Positions 10,098-19,074 of a stretch of DNA of 59,771 nt are shown in pieces. The notes below the pieces were generated by a model. It did no database searches and had not been told where the DNA came from. It was given only the letters and a program-made list of their open reading frames with translations. Positions within the stretch are counted from its first letter, which is position 1; the number at the start of each line of letters is the position of its first letter. This DNA is from Bacteroidales bacterium (GTDB lineage: Bacteria > Bacteroidota > Bacteroidia > Bacteroidales > UBA932). The position numbers and the translations under genes are program-made. Location of the stretch: NCBI GenBank assembly GCA_023667095.1, contig JAMPAT010000013.1, positions 1 to 59,771 of the forward strand. Reading direction: 5' to 3'.

Positions 10098-13000
10098 ATG
10101 CTTGATATTATGAGAATGATCGGGAAACTGCCTGCAATGGCAGCTGCCATTTTTGCTGTTGCCGTTGCAGCCTGTCTGTATGCAGGGGAAGGGGACAAAG
10201 GACGGAAAAATCAGAAGACAGACAAGGAAGGCCATGTGCTTGAGAGCCTCTGGAAGGAATATTCCAGGGCTGATGAGGCTGACTTGCCGCAAAAGGCAGA
10301 ACAGATTCTTGACAGGATAATCAGGGAAGCAAAGTTAGAAGGCTACGCCTGGGACTTCTATGATGCAGAGAGGAAATGGTACGGCATTGTCGTTTCACGG
10401 GACTGGAAACGCCGTGAGGAGGCGAGGGACCGTGTGCGTGATGATGCGCAGGAATTCGGCAATCCGGTTGTGGCATATAACCTTGCAGTGAAGTCCGGAA
10501 TTATAAGGACGGACATTGACATGAAATGGTATGAGGAAAATGTTGTTTCTGGCCGTAAGGACCTGCTGAATTCAATGAACAGGGCATTTTACAGTGCAGA
10601 CAACGCGCTCTCGGGAGCCGGGGTTCCAGAGAGTATCGTGGCCGGCATCTCCAATGATTATGAATATCTGCTATGGTCGCTTTCTGTCTCTCCAGGATAT
10701 TATTCCCGTAGTATTGACACTGTCAGGGTAATTGCAAGGCGTGACCTTTCTGAGTATCTTGCAGGTTCTTATCCGTCTTCCGCATATCTGGAATTCAGGA
10801 ATGTGGCTGATACTCTCGGCAATATAAAGGAATATCAGGACAGGGTAACTCTCCTGGAGTCATTTGTGGAGAAATATAGCGGAAAGGCCATATCCTTGCT
10901 CGCTCGCCAGGAAATATTGAGACAGCGGAAGACTGATCTTGACGGGAGGCTTGGCATCAGCGGACGGAAGCCTGTTTCTGATGACTACAGGCAATTGCGC
11001 GCAGACTGTGTTGAATTCGAGAAGATGCGTAAGGGATTCTCAGGAAAGGAGAAAGAGATTGCTGAATACTGCAATGGTGTAGCAGGCTTGATTGATATCA
11101 TGGATGCAGGGTTCATCCGTACATATCTGGATGATTTGACATTGAGCCTGGCACTGAGGAATATTGCAAAGGTTGAAGTGGAGCTGAGGCGTGATTCCTT
11201 GAAAGGGCCTCTCGTGTATAGTAGCGTGCTGGAGAATCAGCAGAGGAGCTATTACTTGCTTGATACATTGAAATGTACGTTTCCTGCCAATCTTGCGGAT
11301 GGAAAATATTTCATTGCATGTAAGGCAGGAGAATATGGATGTGTTGAGGAATTGGAAAAGCATTCTGTTTCTTTGGCTTACCGTAGTGATGCCAATGGCA
11401 AGGCTGTGTATATTGCAGATTACAGGAGCGGCAGGCCCATAGACAAGGCTGATCTGTCTTTTTCTGTAAAGGGAAATGTTGTAAAGGTTGTCAGGGATTT
11501 TGCTTTCAGCGGGTTTACGCCTGTTCAGCATATAATTGATTCTTTGGGAAAGGTCTATGGAAAAGACAGGATAATGATATGTGCAGAATGCAATGGAGAA
11601 GACGGTATGAAAAAGGAGTCCCGTGACGTGTACCTGTCTGCAAATTCTTCATCTGCTCCTGCAGGTACCATAGAGTCAGGGACCATATTCAAAGACAGGT
11701 CTGCCTTTAATCCTGGAGATACAGTCTGTTTTAAGGCTGTTCTCTATTCGTCTATGAAGGGGAGCGGAAAATACCGTGTCGTGCCTTCTGGAAAGCAGGT
11801 CGAGGCTGTCCTTGTCGGTGCTGACGGCAAGAAAATTTCATCTTTAATGCTTGAGACTGGAGAATATGGTTCTGTAGCAGGTGAGTTTGAGATTCCTGAA
11901 GGCCTTATGAATGGTATGTTCAGAATCAGTATCCTGGATGAAGAACGTGCATGTGCGAGTACATCATTTGTTGTCGATGAATTTGTACTTCCTACATATA
12001 TGCTTGAATTCGAGAAAGATACCAGCTTATATTTCAATGGGGATACTGTACATGTCAAAGGTCGTCTGAAAAGTTATTCTGGCCATTCCGTATCATCGCT
12101 TGATGTATCCTATGTTATCCGTTATCCTTATGGTGATGTCATGGCATCCGGGAAAGTCATGACTTCTGCTGACGGCAAATTCGACATTGGATTTGCAAGT
12201 CTCCCTGAAGGTCAGTCTGGCTCTTCCTATTTTATTACAGTAAGATCAGTTGACTTGACTGGCGAAACCAGTGAATGGAGCACATCCAGAAGGGTGGAGC
12301 CTGCCGTGTATTTTGATTTGTCGTGGAGCGGTGACTGGGAATCGAATGGCAGTGTCTGGATAAATGGGAAAAGGGAATCCTGTATTGTTCCTTATTCGGA
12401 CAGCATTGACTTTAAGTGCAGGCTGCATACGGATTATGGACAGACAGTTCCTGGAACTATAGAATACCGTTTGATGCGAAATGGTGATGAGATGCTTGCA
12501 GGAACAGCCCTTTCAGGTAAGCCGTTCACTATAGATATGGAAAAATTACCGTCAGGTATATATGTCCTGGATGTTTGTGCTGCTCAGGAGCGTCAAGGGA
12601 AAAATACCAGTCAGCATCACCGTACCTATAAGATATTCAGATCTTTGCGGGAAGATACTTTTATCGGGGCAGATGTTGACTTCTTTGTGAAGAAGTATGA
12701 TGGTGGATGTCTGTCTGTCCAGCTGGGGACTGATACTGGCGAAGAATGGGCTGTGGTTGACCTTTACGGTGACAATGGAGTGCATTTCTCTTCAGAGATA
12801 GTGCATCTGGACAAGGAGGCCAGGGTGCTGGAGTATGATTGGCTTGATGACTATCCGGATTCCATGACCATGAGTATATTCAGCTTTAGGAATGGCGGGA
12901 GCAGGATGGCTCAGTTCAATTTTAAAAAGCCAGCCAAAGATTCAGCGCAGCCATATATTGAATTTGTTTCTTCTGTAGACAAGGCTATGCCTGGAGCGTT

Positions 13001-15569
13001 GTGCCGTTTCGGTATCAGGACCATGCCTGATGCTGAATGTGCCGTTTCTGTCTTTGACAGGAGCACGGAGCAGATTGCGGAAAACAGATGGATGCCTATA
13101 TATAGGAGGAATATGATGAAGCCTTTCAGCCTTTCCGTATTTTCGGGAGGTACTATGCTTAAGGAAGAAGCTATTCCGTTCCAGCTGGCCAGCACAAGTT
13201 CAGATGCTGCTGGCAACGTGGTGCTTATGAGGGCAAAATCAGCTGGAAGTATTCCTGGGGCAGAAATGGAATATGCTTCCGATGCTGTGTTTGATGAGTC
13301 CAGGAATCTTGATGTTGCAATCAGGGATGATTTCAGGAATACAATCGCTTTTATACCGATGCTTTATTCGGATAGAGAGGGGAATGCGGAATTTGAGTTC
13401 AGGACATCTGACAAACTGTCAACATATTGTGTGCAGGTGTTCGCGCACAACAAGGATATGGACAATGCTGTGCTGCGCAAAGAGATGGTTGTGACAATGC
13501 CGCTTAAGGTCAGCATCGTTCCTCCGCAGTTCCTCTATGGAAGTGACGTGTACCGTCTGAAGGCATCTGTATCGAACAGTTCCTCTGCTGCTGTATCTGG
13601 AACATTGACGCTTTATGTGTATGATACGGACAGATATACTGATGCTGAGCCTGCCATGGTTAAGGATATTTCCCTTGATATTCCTGCAGGCGGCTCTTCA
13701 GCCGGAGAGTTCGGGATTGAGGTGCCTGTACCTGCAGATGACAGGGGAGTGCTTGGGCTCAAGGTAGTATACCGTGCTGAGGCGGATGGCATGGCTATGT
13801 CTGACGGACTGTTCGAGACTGTTCCTGTCTTTGCTCCTTTGCAGACCTTGACAGAGGCGCATTCTGCGGTGCTTCTCCATGGAATGGACCGTGACTCTTT
13901 GAGGCGTGAACTTGAGGCAAGGTTTACCGGCACCATGGGGCAGACGTATGGCTACAGGGAGATTTCATTGCGTGATATGGTGCTGGAATCCATTCCTGAC
14001 AAGGTAGAGCCAAGGTCTGACAACCTTCTTTCAGTGACTGAGGCATATTATTCATCAATGCTTGCCGTGTTTCTCCGTGCTGCTTCTCCGGATGCAGAGC
14101 CTGCCGGGGAACATATTGCGTGCAGGGACTCTCTTGCGTCAAGGATACTTGCCATGCAGAACGCTGACGGAGGGTTCGCGTGGTTTGAGGGATTCAGATC
14201 GTCGCCTGTGCTGACAGCTGTCGTGCTTGAGCGGATTGCAATGCTTGGAACTAAACTCGCAAATTACACATATGCCTCCAGGGTGGCAGGAAAGGCTGCT
14301 TCCGGTGCGCTTCCAGAAGGTCTTCAGGAATACTTTGCCAAGGCAATGGATGCTGCCGTCGGATATCTTGACAACACAATGCTCCAGTCATCTGTGATGC
14401 CATTGTGGTACGGAGGGCTTTCGGTGGATCAGTATATATATGTAAGGTCGATGTATCCACAGGTTGAATTCTCTCCTGAGGCGGACAGGAAGGCTCTTGA
14501 CGGGTTCAGGAAGAATGTGAAGTCCTATATGTTTCCTGCAAGACAGGACTGGCTTGACGGATATATTCTCGGAAAGGCCCGCAGGATAGCTGCTGCTTTG
14601 AACCTTTATGATGATACATCATCATCGCTTGCATCTTCATGGGGACTGTCACGGGCAAAGCTTGCCAAGTTTGTAGTCTCAGGCATGGCATCCCTGTACG
14701 AATATTCTGTGCCTCATCCATCCGGAGGAATATATTATCCGAATGCTGTCATGCCTTTCCACGGCCTGCTGGAGAGCGAACTGTATGCGCATTCGCTTAT
14801 CTGTGACCTGATGGCGCACTATGCAGAGCAGAGCCGGCTGCCTTCCAATAAGGCTTTGACCAAGGGTGCGGCAGCAGATGCCGACAGGGCTTTGGATATA
14901 GCAGATGGAGTAAGGCTGTGGATGATGGTCCAGAAAGAGACCCAGGAGTGGGGTGATGACCCTGCATACATCAATGCCGTGAATTCTGTCCTGAATGGTT
15001 CCGATGAAGTGCTTGCTGCATCAATAATGGTTCTTGAGAAGAAATACATCAAGCCTTTCAATGAGGTTGCTGCTGCAGGCAATGGCTTTACTGTCGTGCG
15101 TACATATTATAGGGAGAATCATGTTGATGAAAAGGATGAAAGCGGTACGGGCAAGGTACAGAGGGTGGAGATAAAGGATGGTGATGTCCTGTGTGCCGGT
15201 GACAAGATCGTGGCTGAATACAAGGTATGGAGTGCGGAGAACCGCAGCTTTGTCCTCCTGTCGGCTCCAAGATGTGCAGCCTTGCGTCCTGTGCAGCAGC
15301 TTTCTGGAAATACCGGCGGCTGGGCAAGGCCGGTCAGCTTGGACGGAATTCGCGGCTTGTCTGTTACTCCTTATGCTTACAGGGAGGTGAAGTCAGACCG
15401 GACAAACTGGTATATGGATGTATGTCCGGAGGAATATGTCACATTCTCTGAGGAGTTCTTTGTTACACAGTCAGGTATCTTTACTGCTCCTGCTGCTACG
15501 ATAGAATCAATGTATGCACCTCACTACCGCGCCAACGATATGTTCGGAGGACTGATGAAAGTGGAATAA
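10098..15569 (+). CDS. Alpha-2-macroglobulin family protein (large, no thioester)
   Basis: 1823 residues with a hydrophobic N-terminal segment ending VAVAACLYAGEG, an export signal with a possible lipobox, so the protein should be periplasmic or outer-membrane anchored. The central part has the MG2 signature (NPGDTVCFKAVLYS around 533-546, then VDEFVLPTYMLEFE near 630-643). The A2M domain lies near 1075-1140 (FIPMLYSDREGNAEFEF, YCVQVFAHNKD, EMVVTMPLKVSIVPPQFLYGSD), and the alpha/alpha-toroid region starts near 1330 (NADGGFAWFEGF at about 1355). The bacterial thioester motif CxEQ is not present. Bacterial macroglobulins trap or regulate proteases; this long Bacteroidota type has no defined substrate. 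Another start lies at 10110 (MRMIGKLPAM), closer to a usual signal peptide. A weak hairpin terminator follows. Confidence 0.85.
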   Translation: MLDIMRMIGKLPAMAAAIFAVAVAACLYAGEGDKGRKNQKTDKEGHVLESLWKEYSRADEADLPQKAEQILDRIIREAKLEGYAWDFYDAERKWYGIVVSRDWKRREEARDRVRDDAQEFGNPVVAYNLAVKSGIIRTDIDMKWYEENVVSGRKDLLNSMNRAFYSADNALSGAGVPESIVAGISNDYEYLLWSLSVSPGYYSRSIDTVRVIARRDLSEYLAGSYPSSAYLEFRNVADTLGNIKEYQDRVTLLESFVEKYSGKAISLLARQEILRQRKTDLDGRLGISGRKPVSDDYRQLRADCVEFEKMRKGFSGKEKEIAEYCNGVAGLIDIMDAGFIRTYLDDLTLSLALRNIAKVEVELRRDSLKGPLVYSSVLENQQRSYYLLDTLKCTFPANLADGKYFIACKAGEYGCVEELEKHSVSLAYRSDANGKAVYIADYRSGRPIDKADLSFSVKGNVVKVVRDFAFSGFTPVQHIIDSLGKVYGKDRIMICAECNGEDGMKKESRDVYLSANSSSAPAGTIESGTIFKDRSAFNPGDTVCFKAVLYSSMKGSGKYRVVPSGKQVEAVLVGADGKKISSLMLETGEYGSVAGEFEIPEGLMNGMFRISILDEERACASTSFVVDEFVLPTYMLEFEKDTSLYFNGDTVHVKGRLKSYSGHSVSSLDVSYVIRYPYGDVMASGKVMTSADGKFDIGFASLPEGQSGSSYFITVRSVDLTGETSEWSTSRRVEPAVYFDLSWSGDWESNGSVWINGKRESCIVPYSDSIDFKCRLHTDYGQTVPGTIEYRLMRNGDEMLAGTALSGKPFTIDMEKLPSGIYVLDVCAAQERQGKNTSQHHRTYKIFRSLREDTFIGADVDFFVKKYDGGCLSVQLGTDTGEEWAVVDLYGDNGVHFSSEIVHLDKEARVLEYDWLDDYPDSMTMSIFSFRNGGSRMAQFNFKKPAKDSAQPYIEFVSSVDKAMPGALCRFGIRTMPDAECAVSVFDRSTEQIAENRWMPIYRRNMMKPFSLSVFSGGTMLKEEAIPFQLASTSSDAAGNVVLMRAKSAGSIPGAEMEYASDAVFDESRNLDVAIRDDFRNTIAFIPMLYSDREGNAEFEFRTSDKLSTYCVQVFAHNKDMDNAVLRKEMVVTMPLKVSIVPPQFLYGSDVYRLKASVSNSSSAAVSGTLTLYVYDTDRYTDAEPAMVKDISLDIPAGGSSAGEFGIEVPVPADDRGVLGLKVVYRAEADGMAMSDGLFETVPVFAPLQTLTEAHSAVLLHGMDRDSLRRELEARFTGTMGQTYGYREISLRDMVLESIPDKVEPRSDNLLSVTEAYYSSMLAVFLRAASPDAEPAGEHIACRDSLASRILAMQNADGGFAWFEGFRSSPVLTAVVLERIAMLGTKLANYTYASRVAGKAASGALPEGLQEYFAKAMDAAVGYLDNTMLQSSVMPLWYGGLSVDQYIYVRSMYPQVEFSPEADRKALDGFRKNVKSYMFPARQDWLDGYILGKARRIAAALNLYDDTSSSLASSWGLSRAKLAKFVVSGMASLYEYSVPHPSGGIYYPNAVMPFHGLLESELYAHSLICDLMAHYAEQSRLPSNKALTKGAAADADRALDIADGVRLWMMVQKETQEWGDDPAYINAVNSVLNGSDEVLAASIMVLEKKYIKPFNEVAAAGNGFTVVRTYYRENHVDEKDESGTGKVQRVEIKDGDVLCAGDKIVAEYKVWSAENRSFVLLSAPRCAALRPVQQLSGNTGGWARPVSLDGIRGLSVTPYAYREVKSDRTNWYMDVCPEEYVTFSEEFFVTQSGIFTAPAATIESMYAPHYRANDMFGGLMKVE

Positions 15570-15614
15570 TCTGATGCTGACAGGGATGTTTATATCCTGC
15601 GATATGAATAGATG

Positions 15615-15651
15615 TATGCCAGGTGTGCAAAAATTGCCCCTGGCATATTTG
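15615..15651 (+). terminator. Weak terminator-like hairpin
   Basis: Arms TATGCCAGG (15615-15623) and CCTGGCATA (15639-15647), then TTTG. It lies 46 bp after the macroglobulin-like gene. Confidence 0.45.
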
Positions 15652-15791
15652 TACAATATGGTTACTGATAGGTATTTATGACTTGAATTATAGCTGATGC
15701 CGACCATATGATTATGCCATCACTGTATGTCAGGAATGTATCCATATAAAATCAGACAGTGTGATTTTTTTAAAAAAAAGTTGCAATAAAA

Positions 15792-15822
15792 TTTGCAGAT
15801 TTAAAAATAATGCCTACCTTTG
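15792..15822 (+). promoter_or_regulatory. Promoter of tRNA-Val
   Basis: -33 TTTG at 15792-15795, a 19-nt spacer, then TACCTTTG at 15815-15822: a full match to the Bacteroidota TTTG-N19-TAnnTTTG promoter. The tRNA begins 41 nt downstream. Confidence 0.8.
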
Positions 15823-15862
15823 CAATCCCTTTCGGAAACAAAGGGAAGTTCTTAAAGATAAT

Positions 15863-15937
15863 GGGAGCATAGCTCAGTTGGTTCAGAGCGTCTGCCTTAC
15901 AAGCAGAGGGTCGGGGGTTCGACTCCCTCTGCTCCCA
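15863..15937 (+). tRNA. tRNA-Val (anticodon TAC)
   Basis: 75-nt cloverleaf. Acceptor arms GGGAGCA (15863-15869) and TGCTCCC (15930-15936), D-arm GCTCAGTTGGTTCAGAGC, anticodon stem TCTGC/GCAGA around loop CTTACAA with anticodon TAC at 15898-15900, T-loop GTTCGAC, discriminator A at 15937. 3' CCA is not encoded. It has its own promoter and terminator. Confidence 0.96.
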
Positions 15938-15941
15938 CAGG

Positions 15942-15979
15942 AAAGGAGTTGACTTGCATTTCAGGTCAACTCCTTTTTT
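15942..15979 (+). terminator. Terminator of tRNA-Val
   Basis: Arms AAAGGAGTTGAC (15942-15953) and GTCAACTCCTTT (15965-15976), 12 bp perfect, followed by TTTA. It starts 4 nt after the tRNA. Confidence 0.9.
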
Positions 15980-16093
15980 ATATCCCTTTGTCCTGAGCTC
16001 TGTCTCATGAAGCCCTGCCTCCGAGACCATATCAGCATCCATATTTCATCCGGTCCGTGAGGACGGCAGCTGGCATCGGAATAGAGACTGGAG

Positions 16094-16705
16094 CTACTCC
16101 ACGGAATTGTAGTCTATCAGGTTGTTTAGCAGGGCATATACTGTCAGTCCGGCCACCGTCTTGATTCCGGTCTTGCGTGTGATGTTCTTCCTGTGTGTGA
16201 TTACGGTGTGGATGGAAAGGCTCAGCGAGTCTGCAATCTCCTTGTTCAGCATCCCCTTGGCTACACAGACAAGTATCTCCTTCTCCCTCGCGGATAGTTC
16301 GTTGCCGTCAGGCTTTGGAGTCTCCTGGCGTGTCTCAAGTGCGGAACGGAGCTTCTTTACAATCACAGGTGGAGTGTCGTAGATGTTTATGGTCTCGTCA
16401 TACTGTTTCCATGACTCGTCATCCATGTTGACTGTCCTGACGCCTACTATTGCTGCGTCCGAATATTGGCCAATGGCGGCCCTTGCATTTCCTCTCAATG
16501 AATATTCGAATATTATGGGGTCTACGACAATGATGTCGGCCCCTGTATTCTTAAGCCTGACAGTTGATTCCGATGAAATGTCTGACAGTATGCCTGAAAT
16601 CCGGAACTCACCCGCGCCCTCCAGGATTGCTTCGAGTCCTCTTGCTACAAGCATTGAAGGAATTACAAGCAATATGCTTTTTCTGTTACTGTTCATGGCC
16701 TTCAA
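16094..16705 (-). CDS. LuxR-type transcription regulator (pseudo-receiver)
   Basis: 203 residues. The C-terminal part (about 138-195) is a LuxR/NarL helix-turn-helix: LSAREKEILVCVAKGMLNKE, IADSLSLSIHTVITHRKN, then TGIKTVAGLTVYALL. The N-terminal part resembles a receiver domain with IIVVDPIIF carrying an Asp near residue 62, but the acidic pair expected after the first strand is replaced (ILLVIPSML), so phosphorylation is doubtful. It overlaps the 3' end of the hemerythrin gene by 20 nt (11 nt if it starts at 16696, MNSNRKS), which implies translational coupling. Such pairs are known in Bacteroidales; the partner suggests a response to oxygen, NO or redox state. Which genes it controls cannot be told from this sequence. 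Confidence 0.85.
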   Translation of the reverse strand: MKAMNSNRKSILLVIPSMLVARGLEAILEGAGEFRISGILSDISSESTVRLKNTGADIIVVDPIIFEYSLRGNARAAIGQYSDAAIVGVRTVNMDDESWKQYDETINIYDTPPVIVKKLRSALETRQETPKPDGNELSAREKEILVCVAKGMLNKEIADSLSLSIHTVITHRKNITRKTGIKTVAGLTVYALLNNLIDYNSVE

Positions 16706-17381
16706 GGATTGTCACCATAGGGACAAGCACATGGTCCTCTATGAGTGTGTGTCTGTACAGGTCTTCTTCAAGACGGAATATATGGTATAGGGCATCGTTC
16801 CTCAGCATCGGGTCGCAGCTTTCGGGAAGATATTTCATGACGATGTTTTTCAGGTCTCCAAGCTTCTCGTCGATATTCGTGTGGTTTTCCTCGAATTTCT
16901 CCATGGAGTAGCCATCTGTGGCTTTCCTGCCTATGAGTGAACGGATGTATGGGAATACAGTTTCCTCCTCGTATTCAAAATGCTTCCTGACTTCATCCTT
17001 GTATTCGTTGAAGAACCTGTACAGCATCTTTCCATGTGCCTCTCCTGTCGGCTCCATAAGGGTATGCAGAAGTGATTCGAGCTTTGTCATCTCCTTGTCC
17101 ATGTAGCATACGTGCGAATTGTGCAGGTATTTCATTATGTCGGTCGGGGAGCCGTTCGAGAGCTGGTCTACTGATGCCACATACCCGTCAAATGTATATT
17201 CGTTGCATATCAGGAGGAACGAATTGATGTCAATGCCGTGCGATACACATGCGTCCGCTATGGAACCTTCGCCGAAACCAAGCCCGATGTCAAGGCGCGA
17301 CAGTACTTCCAGGAGCTTGTAGTTCAGTGAGATGAGGTCCGCCAATTTCATCGACGGTGTAATGCTTTCTGTATGTTTCAT
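16686..17381 (-). CDS. Hemerythrin-domain protein with DUF542-like N-terminus
   Basis: 231 residues. The N-terminal segment (LADLISLNYKLLEVLSRLDIG...IADACVSHGID) matches the ScdA/DUF542 N-terminal domain of iron-sulfur-cluster repair proteins, but the Cys pair that such proteins carry is replaced by GLGFGEG. The C-terminal four-helix hemerythrin domain has the di-iron ligands: HNSHV in helix 1, HFEYEEE, ENHTN, and HTLIEDH at the end. It probably binds O2 or NO at a di-iron site in the cytosol and signals to the coupled LuxR regulator. Start at 17381 (MKHTESITPSMKLAD) is chosen over 17447, whose extra 22 residues run into the leader hairpin side of the gene. Confidence 0.85.
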   Translation of the reverse strand: MKHTESITPSMKLADLISLNYKLLEVLSRLDIGLGFGEGSIADACVSHGIDINSFLLICNEYTFDGYVASVDQLSNGSPTDIMKYLHNSHVCYMDKEMTKLESLLHTLMEPTGEAHGKMLYRFFNEYKDEVRKHFEYEEETVFPYIRSLIGRKATDGYSMEKFEENHTNIDEKLGDLKNIVMKYLPESCDPMLRNDALYHIFRLEEDLYRHTLIEDHVLVPMVTILEGHEQ

Positions 17382-17445
17382 GTTAATTTGATAATATCTG
17401 TCCAACAAAATCCAGTTCCTTATGTCTCCCGTCTTCCACAATACC

Positions 17446-17480
17446 AAACGGGGATGAATCCCTATGGGGCCTCCCCGTTT
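17446..17480 (-). promoter_or_regulatory. Leader hairpin of the hemerythrin/LuxR operon
   Basis: Arms AAACGGGGA (17446-17454) and TCCCCGTTT (17472-17480), 9 bp perfect. It lies 65-100 nt upstream of the hemerythrin start, between it and the -7 box, so it should be in the mRNA leader. It is not followed by a T-run on the minus strand. It could be an operator or RNA element. Confidence 0.5.
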
Positions 17481-17540
17481 AACACAACAATTAAAAGGAT
17501 CAAAATTTCTGACTTATGGCCTGAATTTCATTTCCGGCTG

Positions 17541-17548
17541 CAAAGATA
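17541..17548 (-). promoter_or_regulatory. -7 box, hemerythrin/LuxR promoter
   Basis: TATCTTTG on the minus strand, matching TAnnTTTG. It would give a leader of about 155 nt containing the hairpin. The -33 element is not clear. Confidence 0.45.
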
Positions 17549-17667
17549 GTCCGGAAGTCTGTGCCCGGCAATACCGAATAGTTGTGATTAGGCCCTCTGC
17601 CAGTAGCAATACATGCTGATAATTGCGTATTGTGCAGCCACTCTGATGGCCATGTGGATATGTAACG

Positions 17668-18171
17668 TCATGCTTCCGTGTTTCCCGTTCCGGGACTGCT
17701 GTCAGGCCATGTGCAGTAGGGATGGGATGAGAGGTATGAGTTGTAGTAGCGGATATCTCCGGTAACTTCCTCCCCGAGCCAGTCCGGTCTGCCGAACGGC
17801 TCGTCTTCGCATGACAGCTCAATCTCGGCTATGGTAAGCCCCACGTTATCCCCGTGGAATTCATCTACTTCGAAGGTATGCCCCATATAATTTACAAGAT
17901 GCCGTGTCTTGTCTATCGTCCCTTTTTCGCAAAGTTCCAGAAGCTCTTCAGCCTCTTCTGCCGGAATCTCCTTTTCCCATTCAAAACGGCTTGCACCGCT
18001 TCTGCTGCCGGCCCCTTTGACTGTGATGAATCCGTGTCCACCCTTTGTCCTTACCCTTACGGTCCTTTCAGGGACAGATGACAGGTATCCTTGCACTATC
18101 CTTGTTGCCTTGTGCGCCTTGTCCTTGTAGTCTCCGCGTACCAGGAATTTTCTCTCTGTTTCCTTTCCCAT
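17668..18171 (-). CDS. CYTH domain protein (triphosphate tunnel metalloenzyme)
   Basis: 167 residues beginning MGKETERKFLVRGDY, which holds the ExExK signature of CYTH proteins. These form an eight-stranded tunnel binding a triphosphate and Mg/Mn; members include tripolyphosphatases, thiamine triphosphatases and class IV adenylate cyclases. Later conserved strands: RIVQGYL, TVRVRTKG, GFITVKG, FEWEKEIP, RHLV and FEVDEFHGDNVGLTIAEIEL. Activity here is most likely inorganic tripolyphosphatase, by analogy only. The frame is open back to 18270, but a -7 box at 18241-18234 would start the transcript near 18227, downstream of that ATG, so 18171 is preferred. The C-terminal tail (after YLSSHPY) is low-complexity. 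Confidence 0.88.
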   Translation of the reverse strand: MGKETERKFLVRGDYKDKAHKATRIVQGYLSSVPERTVRVRTKGGHGFITVKGAGSRSGASRFEWEKEIPAEEAEELLELCEKGTIDKTRHLVNYMGHTFEVDEFHGDNVGLTIAEIELSCEDEPFGRPDWLGEEVTGDIRYYNSYLSSHPYCTWPDSSPGTGNTEA

Positions 18172-18233
18172 TGCCAAAATGTTTTCATCCTGTCCACGGC
18201 GTGCCAGGTTGTGGACAAGGAGATTATGCTTTG

Positions 18234-18241
18234 CAAATATA
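18234..18241 (-). promoter_or_regulatory. -7 box of CYTH gene
   Basis: TATATTTG on the minus strand; it supports the 18171 start. It lies back-to-back with the rplU promoter. Confidence 0.5.
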
Positions 18242-18263
18242 TCCAAAATTTTATCCTCTACGC

Positions 18264-18293
18264 TTGTCATTTATGCAAAAAATGCTATCTTTG
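18264..18293 (+). promoter_or_regulatory. Promoter of rplU-rpmA
   Basis: TTG at 18264-18266, 19-nt spacer, TATCTTTG at 18286-18293. The leader to rplU is about 85 nt; such leaders in ribosomal operons may be regulated, but no clear fold is assigned. Confidence 0.65.
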
Positions 18294-18386
18294 CAGTCCG
18301 TAAAATTTATTCAAGATTGTCAAGCCATTGGAAAAGAGTTATTTAGGTAACCGCTTGCAGTCAAAACTTTAAAGTTTTTATTAATT

Positions 18387-18698
18387 ATGTACGCAATTGT
18401 AGATATTGCAGGCCAGCAGTTCAAGGTAGAAGCTGGAATGGAAATCTTTGTCAACCGTCTCGCGGCTGAAAAAGGTGCTGCTGTCGAGTTTGACAAAGTG
18501 CTTCTCATCGATGCTGAGGGCAACGTCAAGGTAGGTGCTCCATACGTGGAGGGTGCAGTTGTCAAGGCTACAGTCCTTGATGATTCTTGCAAGGCAGACA
18601 AGGTCCTTGTCTTCAAGAAGAAACGTCGTAAAGGATATCAGAAGCTGAACGGTCACCGTCAGTACCTGACTAAACTTCAGATCAACGAAATCGCTTAA
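18387..18698 (+). CDS. rplU: 50S ribosomal protein L21 (bL21)
   Basis: 103 residues, full length. Begins [20 protein letters not shown] and contains the family features [20 protein letters not shown] and the basic C-terminal [19 protein letters not shown] that contacts 23S rRNA. Followed by rpmA after 18 bp with AGGAGG before its ATG, the conserved bacterial order. Confidence 0.98.
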   Translation: MYAIVDIAGQQFKVEAGMEIFVNRLAAEKGAAVEFDKVLLIDAEGNVKVGAPYVEGAVVKATVLDDSCKADKVLVFKKKRRKGYQKLNGHRQYLTKLQINEIA

Positions 18699-18716
18699 TT
18701 TTAGGAGGAATCAATT

Positions 18717-18977
18717 ATGGCACATAAAAAAGGCGTCGGTAGTTCAAAGAACGGTCGTGAGTCACATAGCAAACGACTCGGTATCAAGAAATTTGGCGAT
18801 CAGGTTGTAAAGGCAGGAAATATCCTCGTACGTCAGAGGGGAACTGTCCACAATCCAGGTCTTAACGTAGGTATGGGCAAAGACCATACACTTTATGCAC
18901 TTGTTGCCGGAAAGGTAAGCTTCTGCAAGAAGGCTAACAACAAATCTTACGTCTCGGTTGTCCCTTTTGAAAACTAA
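18717..18977 (+). CDS. rpmA: 50S ribosomal protein L27 (bL27)
   Basis: 86 residues: [20 protein letters not shown] then GVKxFGxQxVxxGNIxVRQRGT-type core (here [23 protein letters not shown] split around VVKAG) and [20 protein letters not shown]. The N-terminal tail reaches the peptidyl-transferase centre. No Firmicutes-type cleavable N-extension. It has an SD-like AGGAGG 8 nt before the ATG. A terminator follows, so serS is probably a separate unit. Confidence 0.98.
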   Translation: MAHKKGVGSSKNGRESHSKRLGIKKFGDQVVKAGNILVRQRGTVHNPGLNVGMGKDHTLYALVAGKVSFCKKANNKSYVSVVPFEN

Positions 18978-19004
18978 TGCTCGGAGGGAAGAGATGAATA
19001 TTTA

Positions 19005-19048
19005 AAGAGGGCTGTTACTCCGGGTGAGTCAATAGCCCTCTTTTCTTT
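19005..19048 (+). terminator. Terminator after rpmA
   Basis: Arms AAGAGGGCT (19005-19013) and AGCCCTCTT (19034-19042), then TTCTTTT. It lies between rpmA and serS. Confidence 0.75.
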
Positions 19049-19074
19049 TGAAGGACAGATAAAAATTTAAAGAT

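Noticed and set aside
15770..16042. Minus-strand frame over tRNA-Val
   Set aside because: It spans the tRNA and terminator; this is a chance frame.
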